Assembly: GCF_003248605.1 (NCBI RefSeq)
Contig: NZ_QFPF01000009.1
Coordinates: 14,266-78,265 of the forward strand
Reading direction: 5' to 3'
DNA length: 64,000 nucleotides
DNA from: Microbacterium sp.
GTDB taxonomy: Bacteria; Actinomycetota; Actinomycetes; Actinomycetales; Microbacteriaceae
Notes under the pieces: model-generated
Database searches by the model: none
The model's input: only the letters and a program-made list of their open reading frames with translations
Told to the model about the DNA's origin: nothing
Program-made: the position numbers and the translations under genes
Shown: one piece after another, positions 29,145 through 38,400 of the stretch
How the letters are laid out: each line of letters opens with the position of its first letter
How positions within the stretch are numbered: position 1 is the stretch's first letter

Positions 29145-29549
29145 ATGCGCAGCGATCCCGTGACCATCGCGGCGGCAGCATCCGTCGCTCTCGAGGGCCT
29201 GGTGCTGGGCGGTATCGCGCTCTGGATGGGCGCGTCGTTCTTCGGTGCCGAGGTGATGGATGTCGGCACTGCGACCGCGCTCGTCGTGCTCACGGCGGCG
29301 GCGGCCATCGCCCTCGTCGCGTTCGGCGTCGCGATCCTGCGCGATCAGGGGTGGGGGCGTTCGGGAGCGATCGTCGCCCAGCTGCTCATCCTCGCCGTCG
29401 CGCTCGGCGCCGCGACGGGCGCGTACGCCCACCCGGCGCAGGCGGCGCTGATCGCGGCTCCCGCGCTGATCGTGCTGCTGCTCGTGATCAGTGCCGCGCG
29501 GCGGTCGGCACGTCGTGCCGGATCCGATGCGCCGGCCGAGGGCGACTGA
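29145..29549 (+). CDS. Small four-helix membrane protein, hypothetical
   Basis: 134 aa with four hydrophobic segments (about residues 8-30, 45-66, 75-95, 98-118) and a polar C-terminal tail rich in Arg, then Asp/Glu. There are no catalytic motifs. Similar small integral membrane proteins are common near whiB1 in Microbacteriaceae, but I cannot name a function. The ATG at 29145 has GAGAGG upstream. It is divergent from whiB1 and convergent with bcp, with a 6-nt gap. Confidence 0.75.
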   Translation: MRSDPVTIAAAASVALEGLVLGGIALWMGASFFGAEVMDVGTATALVVLTAAAAIALVAFGVAILRDQGWGRSGAIVAQLLILAVALGAATGAYAHPAQAALIAAPALIVLLLVISAARRSARRAGSDAPAEGD

Positions 29550-29555
29550 GCCGCG

Positions 29556-30032
29556 TCAGCCGTCGAGGCCGAGCATGCCGCGCAGACGCGCGACATGCCC
29601 CGTCGCCTTGACGTTGTAGAGGGCGTGCACGATGGAGCCCTGCTCATCGATCACGAAGGTGGACCGCAGGACGCCCTCGACGGTCTTGCCGTAGTTGACC
29701 TTCTCGCCCCACGCGCCGTACGCGTCGTGAGCGGCGCGATCGGGGTCGCTCAGCAGATCGAAGGTCAGCCCGTCGCGCTCGCGGAACTCGCGGAGCTTCG
29801 CCGGGTCGTCCCGCGAGACGCCGAGCACCGTGTATCCGCCGCCCTGCAGCGATGCGAGGCTGTCGCGGAAGTCGCAGGCCTGCGTGGTGCAGCCGGGGGT
29901 CATCGCCGCCGGGTAGAAGTACAGGATCACGCGTGAGCCGCGGAGATCGGCGAGGGAGACCTCTTCGCCGTCCTGATCGTGCAGACGGAAGTCGGGGGCG
30001 GGGGAACCGGGTTCGAGGCGCACGGAAGTCAC
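29556..30032 (-). CDS. bcp: Thioredoxin-dependent peroxiredoxin, BCP type
   Basis: 158 aa. It reduces hydrogen peroxide and organic hydroperoxides at the expense of thioredoxin. The peroxidatic motif is YPAAMTPGCTTQACDFRD, with peroxidatic Cys in PGCT and the resolving Cys five residues later, the BCP alpha2-helix arrangement. STFVIDEQGSI is the conserved C-terminal strand. The start is GTG with AAGGGG close upstream. It lies 9 nt after the rsgA end on the same strand. Confidence 0.93.
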   Translation of the reverse strand: MTSVRLEPGSPAPDFRLHDQDGEEVSLADLRGSRVILYFYPAAMTPGCTTQACDFRDSLASLQGGGYTVLGVSRDDPAKLREFRERDGLTFDLLSDPDRAAHDAYGAWGEKVNYGKTVEGVLRSTFVIDEQGSIVHALYNVKATGHVARLRGMLGLDG

Positions 30033-30041
30033 CCCTTCAGA

Positions 30042-31118
30042 CTAGGACGCATCGGTGCCGCTGTGGATGCGCGCGAACGTCGCCAGCAGCCGCTGCAGCG
30101 AATCCAGCCGGGCGGGACCCGTCGGGCCGAGCTCCCCGTCGGCCACGGCTTCGATGATCGCGCAGTCGGGGGCGTCGGGAAGATGCGTGCACCCGCGCGG
30201 GCAGCGCTCTGCGATGCGGTCGAGGTCGGTGTACGCGCGGAGGACGTTCGCGGGATCGATGTGGCCGAGGCCGAACGAGCGCACGCCGGGCGTGTCGATC
30301 ACCCATCCGGAGCCGTCGGCGCTGGAATAACGCAGCGACACCGTCGAGGACGAGGTGTGTCGACCCCTGCCCGTCACCTCGTTGACGTGGCCCGTCGCCC
30401 GCAGCGCCGTCGGGACGAGGGCGTTCACGAGCGTGGACTTTCCCACCCCCGAATGCCCGACAAAAACCGTCGAGTGGCCGACGAGACTCGCACCGATGCT
30501 CTCCAACGGCATCTCCCCGCGCGCGCTCTCGAAGACCACGAGGTCGAGCCCTTCGAAGTGCGTGAGGAACTGCGCGGGAGAGGCCAGGTCGGTCTTGGTG
30601 ATCACGAGCAGAGGCCGGATGCCGGCATCCAGCGCCGCGATCAGGTAGCGGTCGACGAGCCGGGGGCGGGGTTCGGGGTCGGCCGCGGCGACCACGATGA
30701 GCATCTGGTCGGCGTTGGCCACGACGACGCGCTCGACAAGATCGGTGTCGTCGGCGGAACGGCGGAGCAGGGTCGAGCGGGGTTCGATGCCCACGATCCG
30801 CGACAGGGTTCCCACCTCGCCCGACGTGTCGCCGACGACACGGGCTCGGTCGCCGGTGACGATCGGCTGCCGACGCAGCTCCCTCGCTCGCGAGGCGATG
30901 ACCTCGTGCTCCTCGGGGGTGTCTTCGTCGAGCAGAACCGCGTACCGGCCCCTGTCGACGCCCAGCACCCTGCCGACGACGGCGTCGTGGTGACTCGGAC
31001 GGCGCTTCGTGCGAGGGCGATTGGCTTTGGGATTGGGGCGGACGCGGATGTCGGCTTCGTCGAACTCGGGATCGTCGTCGGTCTCGCCGTCGTCCCACCA
31101 GTTCTCGGTCGGGTCCAT
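30042..31118 (-). CDS. rsgA: Ribosome small-subunit GTPase RsgA
   Basis: 358 aa, a circularly permuted GTPase that checks late 30S assembly. An N-terminal OB fold (about residues 45-110, VVGRVLGVDRGRYAVLL) is followed by G4 VITKTDLAS, then G1 VGHSGVGKSTLVNAL and G3 IDTPGVRSFG. A C-terminal zinc site CPRGCTHLPDAPDC completes it. The N terminus carries about 40 extra acidic then basic residues, common in actinobacteria. It starts 17 nt after the aroA stop and is probably cotranscribed. Confidence 0.94.
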   Translation of the reverse strand: MDPTENWWDDGETDDDPEFDEADIRVRPNPKANRPRTKRRPSHHDAVVGRVLGVDRGRYAVLLDEDTPEEHEVIASRARELRRQPIVTGDRARVVGDTSGEVGTLSRIVGIEPRSTLLRRSADDTDLVERVVVANADQMLIVVAAADPEPRPRLVDRYLIAALDAGIRPLLVITKTDLASPAQFLTHFEGLDLVVFESARGEMPLESIGASLVGHSTVFVGHSGVGKSTLVNALVPTALRATGHVNEVTGRGRHTSSSTVSLRYSSADGSGWVIDTPGVRSFGLGHIDPANVLRAYTDLDRIAERCPRGCTHLPDAPDCAIIEAVADGELGPTGPARLDSLQRLLATFARIHSGTDAS

Positions 31119-31135
31119 GGGATCGCCGCGCGCCC

Positions 31136-32497
31136 TCAGCCCGTGCCGCCGAGCATCGTCATCCACAGCTGTTCGAACTGCGGAAGAGTCTTCGCCGTCA
31201 CGCTCAGATCGTCGATCTCGACGCCGGGAACGGCAAGACCGAGCAGGGCGCCGGTCGTCGCCATGCGGTGATCGTGGTGCGAGCGCCACAGACCGCCGTG
31301 CAGCGGGCGCGGCGTGATGCGAATGCCATCGGGCAGCTCCGCGGCGTCGCCACCGAGCGCGTTGATGCCGTCGACGAGCGCCCGGATGCGGTCGGTCTCG
31401 TGCAGGCGGATGTGCCCGATGCCCGTGATGGTGCACTCGCCGTCGGCCAGGGCGGCGAGTCCCACGATCGTGGGCGCGAGCTCTCCCGCGGCCGAGAGGT
31501 CGATGTCGAAGGCACGGATGCCGTGTCCCGTGACCGTCAGGGCGCCACCGCGGCGCGAGACCCGGGCGCCGGCGGTGTGCAGCAGATCGTTGAGCATCGC
31601 GCCTGGCTGCGTGGAGTGCGCAGGCCATCCGGTCACCGTGACGGAGCCACCCGCGACCATGGCCGCGGCGAGGAAGGGCGCCGCGTTGGAGAGGTCGGGC
31701 TCGATGGCGATGTCTTTGGCCCGCAGGGCGGTGGCCGGGACGACCCACTCGTTGGGCGCCGGACGCTCGACGTGGACACCGCGATGGGAGAGCGCCTCGA
31801 CCGTCATGTCGATGTGGGGCACGCTGGGCAGGCGGCTGCCGGTGTGGATGAGGTGCAGTCCGACGTCGAAGCGCGGTGCCGCCAGCAGCAGCCCCGACAC
31901 GAACTGGCTGGATCGGGACGCGTCGATGCGCACCTCTCCGCCGCGGATGTGCCCGTGACCGCGAACCGTGAAGGGCAGCGACCACCGTCCGCCGTCGTCG
32001 ATGTCGACGCCGATGTCGCGCAGGGCGTGGATCAGCTCCCCCATGGGCCGGTGCAGCGCGCTCGCGTCGGCGGTGAGGTGCACATCGCCTCGCGCGAGGC
32101 CCGCGAGGGGCGAGACGAAGCGCATGACCGTGCCGGCCTGGCCGCAGTCGATGTCGCCGCCTCCGGTGAACGACCCGGGCGGGGTGATGAGCAGATCGTC
32201 GCCGAAACCCCCCGCGCCCGGCTCGGCGTCGATCCGGACGCCGAGGGTGCGAAGCGCATCGACCATGCGGGCGGAGTCCTGCGAGTGCAGCGGGGCGATC
32301 AGACGCCCCGGTCCCTCGGCGAGCGCCGCGAGCACGAGCTCGCGGCCGGTGAGCGATTTCGATCCGGGGAGGGTGAGGGTGGCGTGCAGCGGGCCCGATG
32401 CGGTCGGCGCGGTCCATGCGGTGGGCTGCGCGGCATCCCGCGTGGGCGCGCCGGCCCGCGTCTCGTCTGCGAGCGGGGAATAGCCGTGCTGGGTCAT
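31136..32497 (-). CDS. aroA: 3-phosphoshikimate 1-carboxyvinyltransferase (EPSP synthase)
   Basis: 453 aa. It joins PEP and shikimate-3-phosphate in the shikimate pathway. Substrate-binding [17 protein letters not shown] is near residue 43. The PEP-site loop reads [11 protein letters not shown] rather than the enterobacterial GNAGTAMR, a form usual in actinobacteria. [17 protein letters not shown] and [15 protein letters not shown] are the C-terminal signatures. TAAGGT (32511-32506, minus strand) ends 8 nt before the ATG, suggesting a leaderless mRNA. The divergent sigH promoter overlaps its first codons. Confidence 0.95.
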   Translation of the reverse strand: MTQHGYSPLADETRAGAPTRDAAQPTAWTAPTASGPLHATLTLPGSKSLTGRELVLAALAEGPGRLIAPLHSQDSARMVDALRTLGVRIDAEPGAGGFGDDLLITPPGSFTGGGDIDCGQAGTVMRFVSPLAGLARGDVHLTADASALHRPMGELIHALRDIGVDIDDGGRWSLPFTVRGHGHIRGGEVRIDASRSSQFVSGLLLAAPRFDVGLHLIHTGSRLPSVPHIDMTVEALSHRGVHVERPAPNEWVVPATALRAKDIAIEPDLSNAAPFLAAAMVAGGSVTVTGWPAHSTQPGAMLNDLLHTAGARVSRRGGALTVTGHGIRAFDIDLSAAGELAPTIVGLAALADGECTITGIGHIRLHETDRIRALVDGINALGGDAAELPDGIRITPRPLHGGLWRSHHDHRMATTGALLGLAVPGVEIDDLSVTAKTLPQFEQLWMTMLGGTG

Positions 32498-32503
32498 CGG
32501 GTT
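32476..32503 (+). promoter_or_regulatory. SigH/SigR-type promoter upstream of sigH
   Basis: GGGAATA (32476-32482), 17 nt, then GGTT (32500-32503) fits the consensus of SigH/SigR-dependent promoters (GGGAAYA, 16-19 nt, GTT). It is oriented toward sigH with a predicted start near 32510, before the long-form ATG at 32533. It overlaps the aroA start codon on the opposite strand. This is typical of autoregulation. Confidence 0.65.
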
Positions 32504-32505
32504 CT

Positions 32506-32511
32506 ACCTTA
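32506..32511 (-). promoter_or_regulatory. -10 hexamer TAAGGT of aroA
   Basis: On the minus strand TAAGGT is followed by 8 nt and the aroA ATG. It lies just beyond the SigH-type promoter of the divergent gene, so the two promoters overlap face to face. Confidence 0.45.
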
Positions 32512-32532
32512 TCGAGCCCCCGAGAGGACACG

Positions 32533-33210
32533 ATGAACCTGACGCTGGAGAGGCCGCGGGCCAACGCAACCGCGCGCCTAGACTGGGTCGTCATGGACGA
32601 CCAGCCTGAGCCCGACGAGGTGCTCGCGCACCCCGGCACCGCGCGCGATCAGTTCGAGGCGCAGGCGCTGCCCTTCATGGATCAGCTCTACGGGGCTGCG
32701 ATGCGCATGACGCGCAACCCGGCCGATGCGGCCGACCTCGTGCAGGAGACCTTCGTGAAGGCCTTCTCGTCGTGGGCCACCTTCCAGCAGGGCACCAACC
32801 TGAAGGCGTGGCTCTACCGCATCCTCACCAACAGCTACATCAACACGTACCGCAAGAAGCAGCGCGAGCCCTACCAGGGAACGATCGACGACCTCGAGGA
32901 CTGGCAGCTGGGCGGAGCGGAATCGACGACGGCGACCAGCAGCCGCTCCGCCGAGGCCGAAGCGATCGATCACATGCCGGCGTCCGCCGTCAAAGACGCA
33001 CTGCAGGCCATCCCCGAGGATTTCCGGCTGGCGGTGTACCTCGCAGACGTCGAAGGCTTCGCCTATCAGGAGATCGCGGACATCATGAAAACCCCCATCG
33101 GCACGGTCATGAGCCGCCTGCACCGCGGCCGGCGGCTGCTGCGCGACCTGCTTGCCGACTACGCAAAAGAGCGGGGCATCGTTCCCGCAACCCCCAGGAG
33201 CACAAAATGA
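32533..33210 (+). CDS. sigH: ECF sigma factor SigH/SigR (thiol-oxidative stress)
   Basis: 225 aa from ATG 32533, or 205 aa from the internal ATG at 32593. Region 2 is [20 protein letters not shown] with [20 protein letters not shown]. Region 4 is [20 protein letters not shown] with [12 protein letters not shown]. These closely match M. tuberculosis SigH. It directs thioredoxin and other redox-repair genes and is held by RsrA. The long form has GAGAGGACACG upstream and a SigH-type promoter. The short form has TAGACT 8 nt before its ATG. The two-isoform layout resembles Streptomyces SigR/SigR'. ATGA overlap joins it to rsrA. Confidence 0.94.
   Translation: MNLTLERPRANATARLDWVVMDDQPEPDEVLAHPGTARDQFEAQALPFMDQLYGAAMRMTRNPADAADLVQETFVKAFSSWATFQQGTNLKAWLYRILTNSYINTYRKKQREPYQGTIDDLEDWQLGGAESTTATSSRSAEAEAIDHMPASAVKDALQAIPEDFRLAVYLADVEGFAYQEIADIMKTPIGTVMSRLHRGRRLLRDLLADYAKERGIVPATPRSTK
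32579..32584 (+). promoter_or_regulatory. Internal -10 hexamer TAGACT for the short SigH isoform
   Basis: TAGACT ends 8 nt before the in-frame ATG at 32593, the same geometry as many other starts in this window. It would give a near-leaderless mRNA for the 205-aa SigH, independent of the upstream SigH-type promoter. Confidence 0.5.
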
Positions 33211-33452
33211 CCGATTGCGGCTGTGAGAAGGCGCGGCGCGACCTCGAAGAGTACCTCCGCAACGAAGTGTGCAAGACCGAGCACCAGGACATCACCGAGC
33301 ACCTTGCGCACTGCCCCGAGTGCAGTGACGAGGCTCTTGTGGCGAAGACCCTGACCGACGTCGTCGCGCGCGCCTGCCGTGAGACGGCTCCCGAAGAGCT
33401 GCGCGATCAGGTCCTCGCCCGACTGCGCGTCGCGCAGGCCTCTCACACCTGA
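33207..33452 (+). CDS. rsrA: Zinc anti-sigma factor RsrA (RshA)
   Basis: 81 aa. A ZAS-type anti-sigma factor with the redox zinc motif HLAHCPEC (His-x3-Cys-x2-Cys, about residues 32-39), plus Cys and His upstream ([16 protein letters not shown]). Reduced RsrA binds SigH; disulfide stress releases zinc and the sigma factor. The ATG at 33207 overlaps the sigH stop. The pair is the core redox-stress switch of actinobacteria. Confidence 0.95.
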   Translation: MTDCGCEKARRDLEEYLRNEVCKTEHQDITEHLAHCPECSDEALVAKTLTDVVARACRETAPEELRDQVLARLRVAQASHT

Positions 33453-33501
33453 CGCCGACGGCGGGCCGGATGCCCGAGCCCGGCACCGTTAGCCTCGATA
33501 C

Positions 33502-34806
33502 ATGGCACGCACCGACGCCCGCACCGTTCCGCTCGATTCCACGTCACGGCAGGCGCTCGCCGCCTCCGGCTTCCGCTATGCGGTCGTCGATCCCGCGGAC
33601 GACGATGCGGCTCGTGCGTACATCCAGGCGGAGAGTCGCGGATTCCTCGGCGGCGAGCAGTCGGATGACGAGGTGGCCGAGTTCCGCGAGCAGCTCGCGT
33701 ACCGGCGGTGGGTGGGCGTGTACGACGCCGGGGCCGACGCGGGCTCCGCGCCCGTGGGCACGGTCAACTCGTGGACGGGGGAGCTGAGCGTCCCGGGCGA
33801 GCGCACCGTCCCGTTCTGGGCGATCAGCGGCGTGACTGTGTCGCCGACGCGTCGCCGTCGCGGCATCGCCCGGGCGATGCTCCAGGGCGAACTGCGCGCG
33901 GGTCGCGATGCCGGCCTCGCGATCGCGGGCCTCACCGTGTCCGAGGCTACGATCTACGGTCGGTTCGGGTTCGCTCCCGCTGTGCGCACCGCCGACTGGG
34001 TGATCGATACACGCCGCGCCGGCTGGGCGGGGCCGGATGCGCCGGGCACCCTCGACCACGTCGATCGGTCTGAGGCCGTGGCTCTGCTCGGCGCGCTCCA
34101 CGATCGGGTGAGAGTGAATCGACCGGGCGAGGTCGATGGGTGGCTGGGGCGCTGGCGCCAGTTCGCGGCCGTGGCTCGCGGCTCGGAGCATCCCGGCCGC
34201 ACCCGCGCGGTGGCCTACACGAGTCCGCAGGGGGAGCGCACCGGGCTGCTCGTCTACCGGATCACCGAGGACGAGACGGACTTCGCGCGGCACACGCTGG
34301 ATGTGCGCGCACTCTTCGCGGACGGCCCCGACGCCTATGCGGCACTGTGGCGCTTCGTGATCGAGCATGACCTGGTGCATCGGGTTCACGCGCGGCTGCG
34401 GTCGATCGAAGAGCCCCTGCCATGGATGCTCCGCGATGAGCGTGGCCTCGTCTCGACGGTGCGCGACCACGGCTGGCTGCGCATCCTCGATGTGCCCGCC
34501 GCCCTCCGAGCGCGCGAATACTCCGCCGTCGCGGACGTCACGATCGAGGTCGCCGATCCGCAGGGCTTTGCGACGGGATGCTGGAGCCTGCAGATCGGGG
34601 ACGATCGTCGCGCCCTCATCGACCGAACGGGTACGTCGGCACAGGTGCAGCTCTCAGCCGCGGCGCTCGCCGCCGGCTACCTCGGCGGCGTGCGCTTCTC
34701 GACGCTGCGGGGAGCCGGTCTCGTGCGCGGCGACTCCGACGCCATCGCCGCGCTGGATCGGGCGTTCACGGCGCCCACGGCTCCCCGACTCGGCATCTGG
34801 TACTGA
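33502..34806 (+). CDS. Eis-like GNAT N-acetyltransferase with SCP2-like C-terminal domain
   Basis: 434 aa, the size of Eis-family acetyltransferases. The N-terminal GNAT core contains ISGVTVSPTRRRRGIARAML (acetyl-CoA loop RRRRGIA). A second degenerate GNAT fold and a C-terminal sterol-carrier-like domain follow (YSAVADVTIEVADP to SAAALAAGYLGG). The final residues LGIWY place a C-terminal carboxylate at the active site, as in Eis, where it helps catalysis. Eis enzymes acetylate amines including aminoglycosides; no resistance role can be claimed from sequence. The ATG follows TAGCCT by 6 nt. Confidence 0.88.
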   Translation: MARTDARTVPLDSTSRQALAASGFRYAVVDPADDDAARAYIQAESRGFLGGEQSDDEVAEFREQLAYRRWVGVYDAGADAGSAPVGTVNSWTGELSVPGERTVPFWAISGVTVSPTRRRRGIARAMLQGELRAGRDAGLAIAGLTVSEATIYGRFGFAPAVRTADWVIDTRRAGWAGPDAPGTLDHVDRSEAVALLGALHDRVRVNRPGEVDGWLGRWRQFAAVARGSEHPGRTRAVAYTSPQGERTGLLVYRITEDETDFARHTLDVRALFADGPDAYAALWRFVIEHDLVHRVHARLRSIEEPLPWMLRDERGLVSTVRDHGWLRILDVPAALRAREYSAVADVTIEVADPQGFATGCWSLQIGDDRRALIDRTGTSAQVQLSAAALAAGYLGGVRFSTLRGAGLVRGDSDAIAALDRAFTAPTAPRLGIWY

Positions 34807-34807
34807 C

Positions 34808-35473
34808 ATGCCCGTCGCACTCGTGACCGGTACGGCGCGCGCGGACAGCATCGCCGCAGCCATCGTTCCCCGGCTCGCCGCGGACGGATGGGATGTGATC
34901 ACCAGCGACCGCGATACCGGCGACTACCCGTGCGACCTGTCCGATATCGCGGCGCCCACCACCCTCATCGAGCGGATCGCACGCGAACGGGGTCCGCTGT
35001 CCGCGCTGGTGCTGAGCCACGCCCACGGCGTCGAGTCCGGCATCCTCGATACAACGGCCGAGAGCTTCGATGAGCACCTTGCCGTGAATGCGCGCGCGAC
35101 GCTCCTTCTGATCGCGGCGTTCGCTCGCCAGGTCGATGCGTCCGGCGGGGCGATCGTCGCATTCACGAGCGACCACACGACCGGCAACCTTCCCTACGGT
35201 GCATCCAAGGGCGCCCTCGACCGGATCGTCATCTCGGCGGCCCGCGAACTCGGGCCGCGACTGATCTCGGCCAACGTGGTCAATCCGGGTCCGGTCGACA
35301 CGGGGTGGATGGACGATGAGACACGGGCGACACTGCTGGCGTATCAGCCGCTCGGAAGAGCCGGAACGCCCCCGGACATCGCCGGCATCACGTCCGTCCT
35401 GCTCTCCGACGAGGGTCGCTGGATCAGCGGCCAGCTTCTCCACGCCGACGGTGGATTCTCCGCGCGGTTCTGA
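34808..35473 (+). CDS. SDR-family oxidoreductase with atypical nucleotide loop
   Basis: 221 aa. Catalytic Tyr and Lys are in PYGASKGALDR, with a Ser in AFTSDHTTG, so the SDR triad is present. The dinucleotide loop VTGTARADSIAAAI lacks the classical TGxxxGIG and instead fits the G-x5-S-x-A form known from FabI-type enoyl reductases. The C terminus (ISGQLLHADGGFSARF) is standard for SDRs that regenerate a glycine-rich end. It starts 1 nt after the acetyltransferase stop, so the two genes are probably coexpressed. The substrate is unknown. Confidence 0.8.
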   Translation: MPVALVTGTARADSIAAAIVPRLAADGWDVITSDRDTGDYPCDLSDIAAPTTLIERIARERGPLSALVLSHAHGVESGILDTTAESFDEHLAVNARATLLLIAAFARQVDASGGAIVAFTSDHTTGNLPYGASKGALDRIVISAARELGPRLISANVVNPGPVDTGWMDDETRATLLAYQPLGRAGTPPDIAGITSVLLSDEGRWISGQLLHADGGFSARF

Positions 35474-35496
35474 GAGGTGTCGGCGTTCCTCGGCGA

Positions 35497-38400
35497 TCAG
35501 CCGGCGGCCGGCGCGAGAGCCTTCTTCATGAGCTCGGCGTGCTCGATCGCGTGCACCTTCGGCGAGCCGGTCGCGGGCGACGCCGCGGCGGCACGGGAGA
35601 TGCGGCGGATCGTGCGACCGTGCAGGTGCTTGACGACCTCGAGGGCGATGAACGGCCACGCGCCCTGGTTCTCGGGCTCGTCCTGCACCCAGTACAGCTG
35701 CGCGTTCGGGTAACGGTCGATGACGGCATTGAGCTCGTCGATCGGCGCCGGGTAGTACTGCTCGAGACGCACGAGCGCGATCGACGGGTCGGGGCGCTTG
35801 TCGAGTTCGGAGCGCAGATCCCAGTGGATCTTTCCCGCGTGCAGCAGCACCTTGGTGACGGCCGAGGCATCGAGCCCCCGGTCATCGTCGAGCACCGACT
35901 CGAAACGGCCGCTCGTGAAGTCCTCGACCGGGCTGGTCGCGCCGCGCAGGCGCAGCATCGCCTTGGGCGTGAAGACCACCAGCGGTCGGCGGGGCCGTGC
36001 GTAGGCCTGCCGGCGCAGCAGATGGAAGTAGGAGGCGGGGGTCGAGGGACGTGCGACGATCATGTTGTCCTGCGCGCACATCTGCAGGTAGCGCTCGATG
36101 CGTGCCGAGGAGTGATCCGGCCCCTGGCCCTCGTAGCCGTGGGGGAGGAGCAGGGCGACGCTGGATTGCTGACCCCACTTCTGATCGGCCGACGAGATGA
36201 ACTCGTCGATGACCGACTGGGCGCCGTTGGCGAAGTCGCCGAACTGTCCCTCCCAGAGCACGAGGGCGTCGGGCCGCTCGACGGAGTACCCGTACTCGAA
36301 CGCCATGGCGGCGTATTCGCTGAGCAGCGAGTCGTAGACCCAGAACTTGCCCTGACGCTCGCTGAGGTTGGCGAGCGGGATCCACTCCTGCCCGTTCGCG
36401 CGGTCGTGCATGACCGAGTGGCGCTGGACGAACGTGCCACGGCGGGAGTCCTGCCCCGCCAGGCGTACGTTCGTTCCCTCAAGCAGCACCGAGCCGAAAG
36501 CAAGCAGCTCGGCGAAACCCCAGTCGATGGTGCCGTTGCGGCTCATGTCCAGGCGCTTGTCGAGCAGCTGCTGGATCTTGGGATGCACCGTGAAACCGTC
36601 GGGCTTGTTGACGAACGCGTCGCCGATCAGGTGCACGACATCGGTCGACACCCCCGTGGTCTCGAGTTCGCCCCACGAGATCTCGCCCGTCTCGTCGGCG
36701 GCGGCGTCCGAGACGACATCGTGCGCCCCCGTCTCGGCCGCGTGGGTCTCGGCGAAGGCGACCTCGAGGCGATCCTGGAAGTCGCGCTTGGCCTTCTCGT
36801 ACTCGGCCTCGGTGATGTCGCCACGACCGACGAGGGACTCGGTGTAGAGGCGGCGGACCGAGCGTTTGGCCTCGATGAGGTTGGTCATCAGCGGCTGCGT
36901 CATCGAGGGGTCGTCACCCTCGTTGTGACCGCGGCGGCGGTAGCAGATGAGATCGATCACGACGTCGCGGTGGAAGCGCTCGCGGTATTCGAAGGCGAGC
37001 TGGGCGACGCGCACGACGGCCTCGGGGTCATCGCCGTTGACGTGGAAGATCGGCGCCTGGATGGTCTTGGCGACATCCGTGGCGTACACCGAGGATCGGG
37101 CGTCCTGGGGGAGGGTCGTGAAGCCGACCTGGTTGTTGACCACGACGTGGATCGTGCCGCCCGTGCGGTAGCCGCGCAGCTGCGACATCTGCAGGGTCTC
37201 GACCACGACCCCCTGGCCGGCGAAGGCCGCATCGCCGTGTACGAGGATCGGCAGCCACGAGAAGGTGCCGATGGGCTTGCGGTCCTGTTTGGCCCGCACG
37301 ATGCCCTCGAGCACGCCGTCGACCGTCTCGAGGTGCGAGGGGTTGGCCGCCAGGTAGACCGGCAGCTCCTCGCCGCCGTCGCTGATGAAGGTGCCCTCGG
37401 TGCCGAGGTGGTATTTCACATCGCCGGAGCCGCGCTTGTTGCCGAGCGCGACGGAGCCCTCGAACTCGCGGAACACCTGACCGTAGGTCTTGCCCGCGAT
37501 GTTCGTCAGCACGTTCAGGCGACCGCGGTGCGCCATGCCGATCGCGGCGCCGTCGAGGCGGGCCTCGGCCGCGCCCTGCAGGATCTCGTCGAGGAGGGGG
37601 ATGAGCGATTCGCCGCCCTCGAGGCTGAAGCGCTTCTGGCCGACGTACTTGGTCTGCAGGAAGGTCTCGAACGCCTCGGCCTCGTTGAGCTTGCTGAGGA
37701 TGCGCAGCTGCTCGTCGTGGCCGGGTTTGGTGTATTTGACCTCGACCTTCTGCTGGAACCAGCGGCGCTGCTCCGGGTCCTGGATGTGCATGTACTCGAT
37801 GCCGAGTGTGCGGCAATACGAGTCCCGCAGCACGCCCAGGATGTCGCGCAGCTTCATCATGCGCTTGCCGCCGAAGCCGCCCGTGACGAACTCCCGGTCG
37901 AGGTCCCAGAACGTCAGCCCGTGCTCCTCGATCTCGAGGTCGGGGTGGGTCCGCTGGACGTATTCGAGCGGGTCGGTGTCGGCCATCAGGTGCCCGCGAA
38001 CCCGGTAGGAGTTGATGAGCTCCTGCACACGCGCCTGCTTGTCGATGCGCTCGGCGACGTCGACGTTGATGTCGGCGGCCCAGTGGATCGGTGCGTACGG
38101 GATGCGGAGCGCCGCGAAGATGTCGTCGTAGAAGCCGCGCTGCCCGATGAGCAGCTCGTGCACCTTCTTGAGGAACTCGCCCGATCCCGCGCCCTGGATG
38201 ACGCGGTGGTCATAGGTGCTCGTCAGGGTGATCGTCTTGCCGATCGCGAGCTCGTTGAGGGTCTTGTCGCTCGCGCCCTGGAACTCGGCCGGATACTCGA
38301 GGGCGCCGGCGCCCACGATGCAGCCCTGGCCCTTCATCAGGCGCGGCACGGAGTGCACCGTGCCGATGCCGCCAGGGTTGGTGAGCGAGATCGTCGTGCC

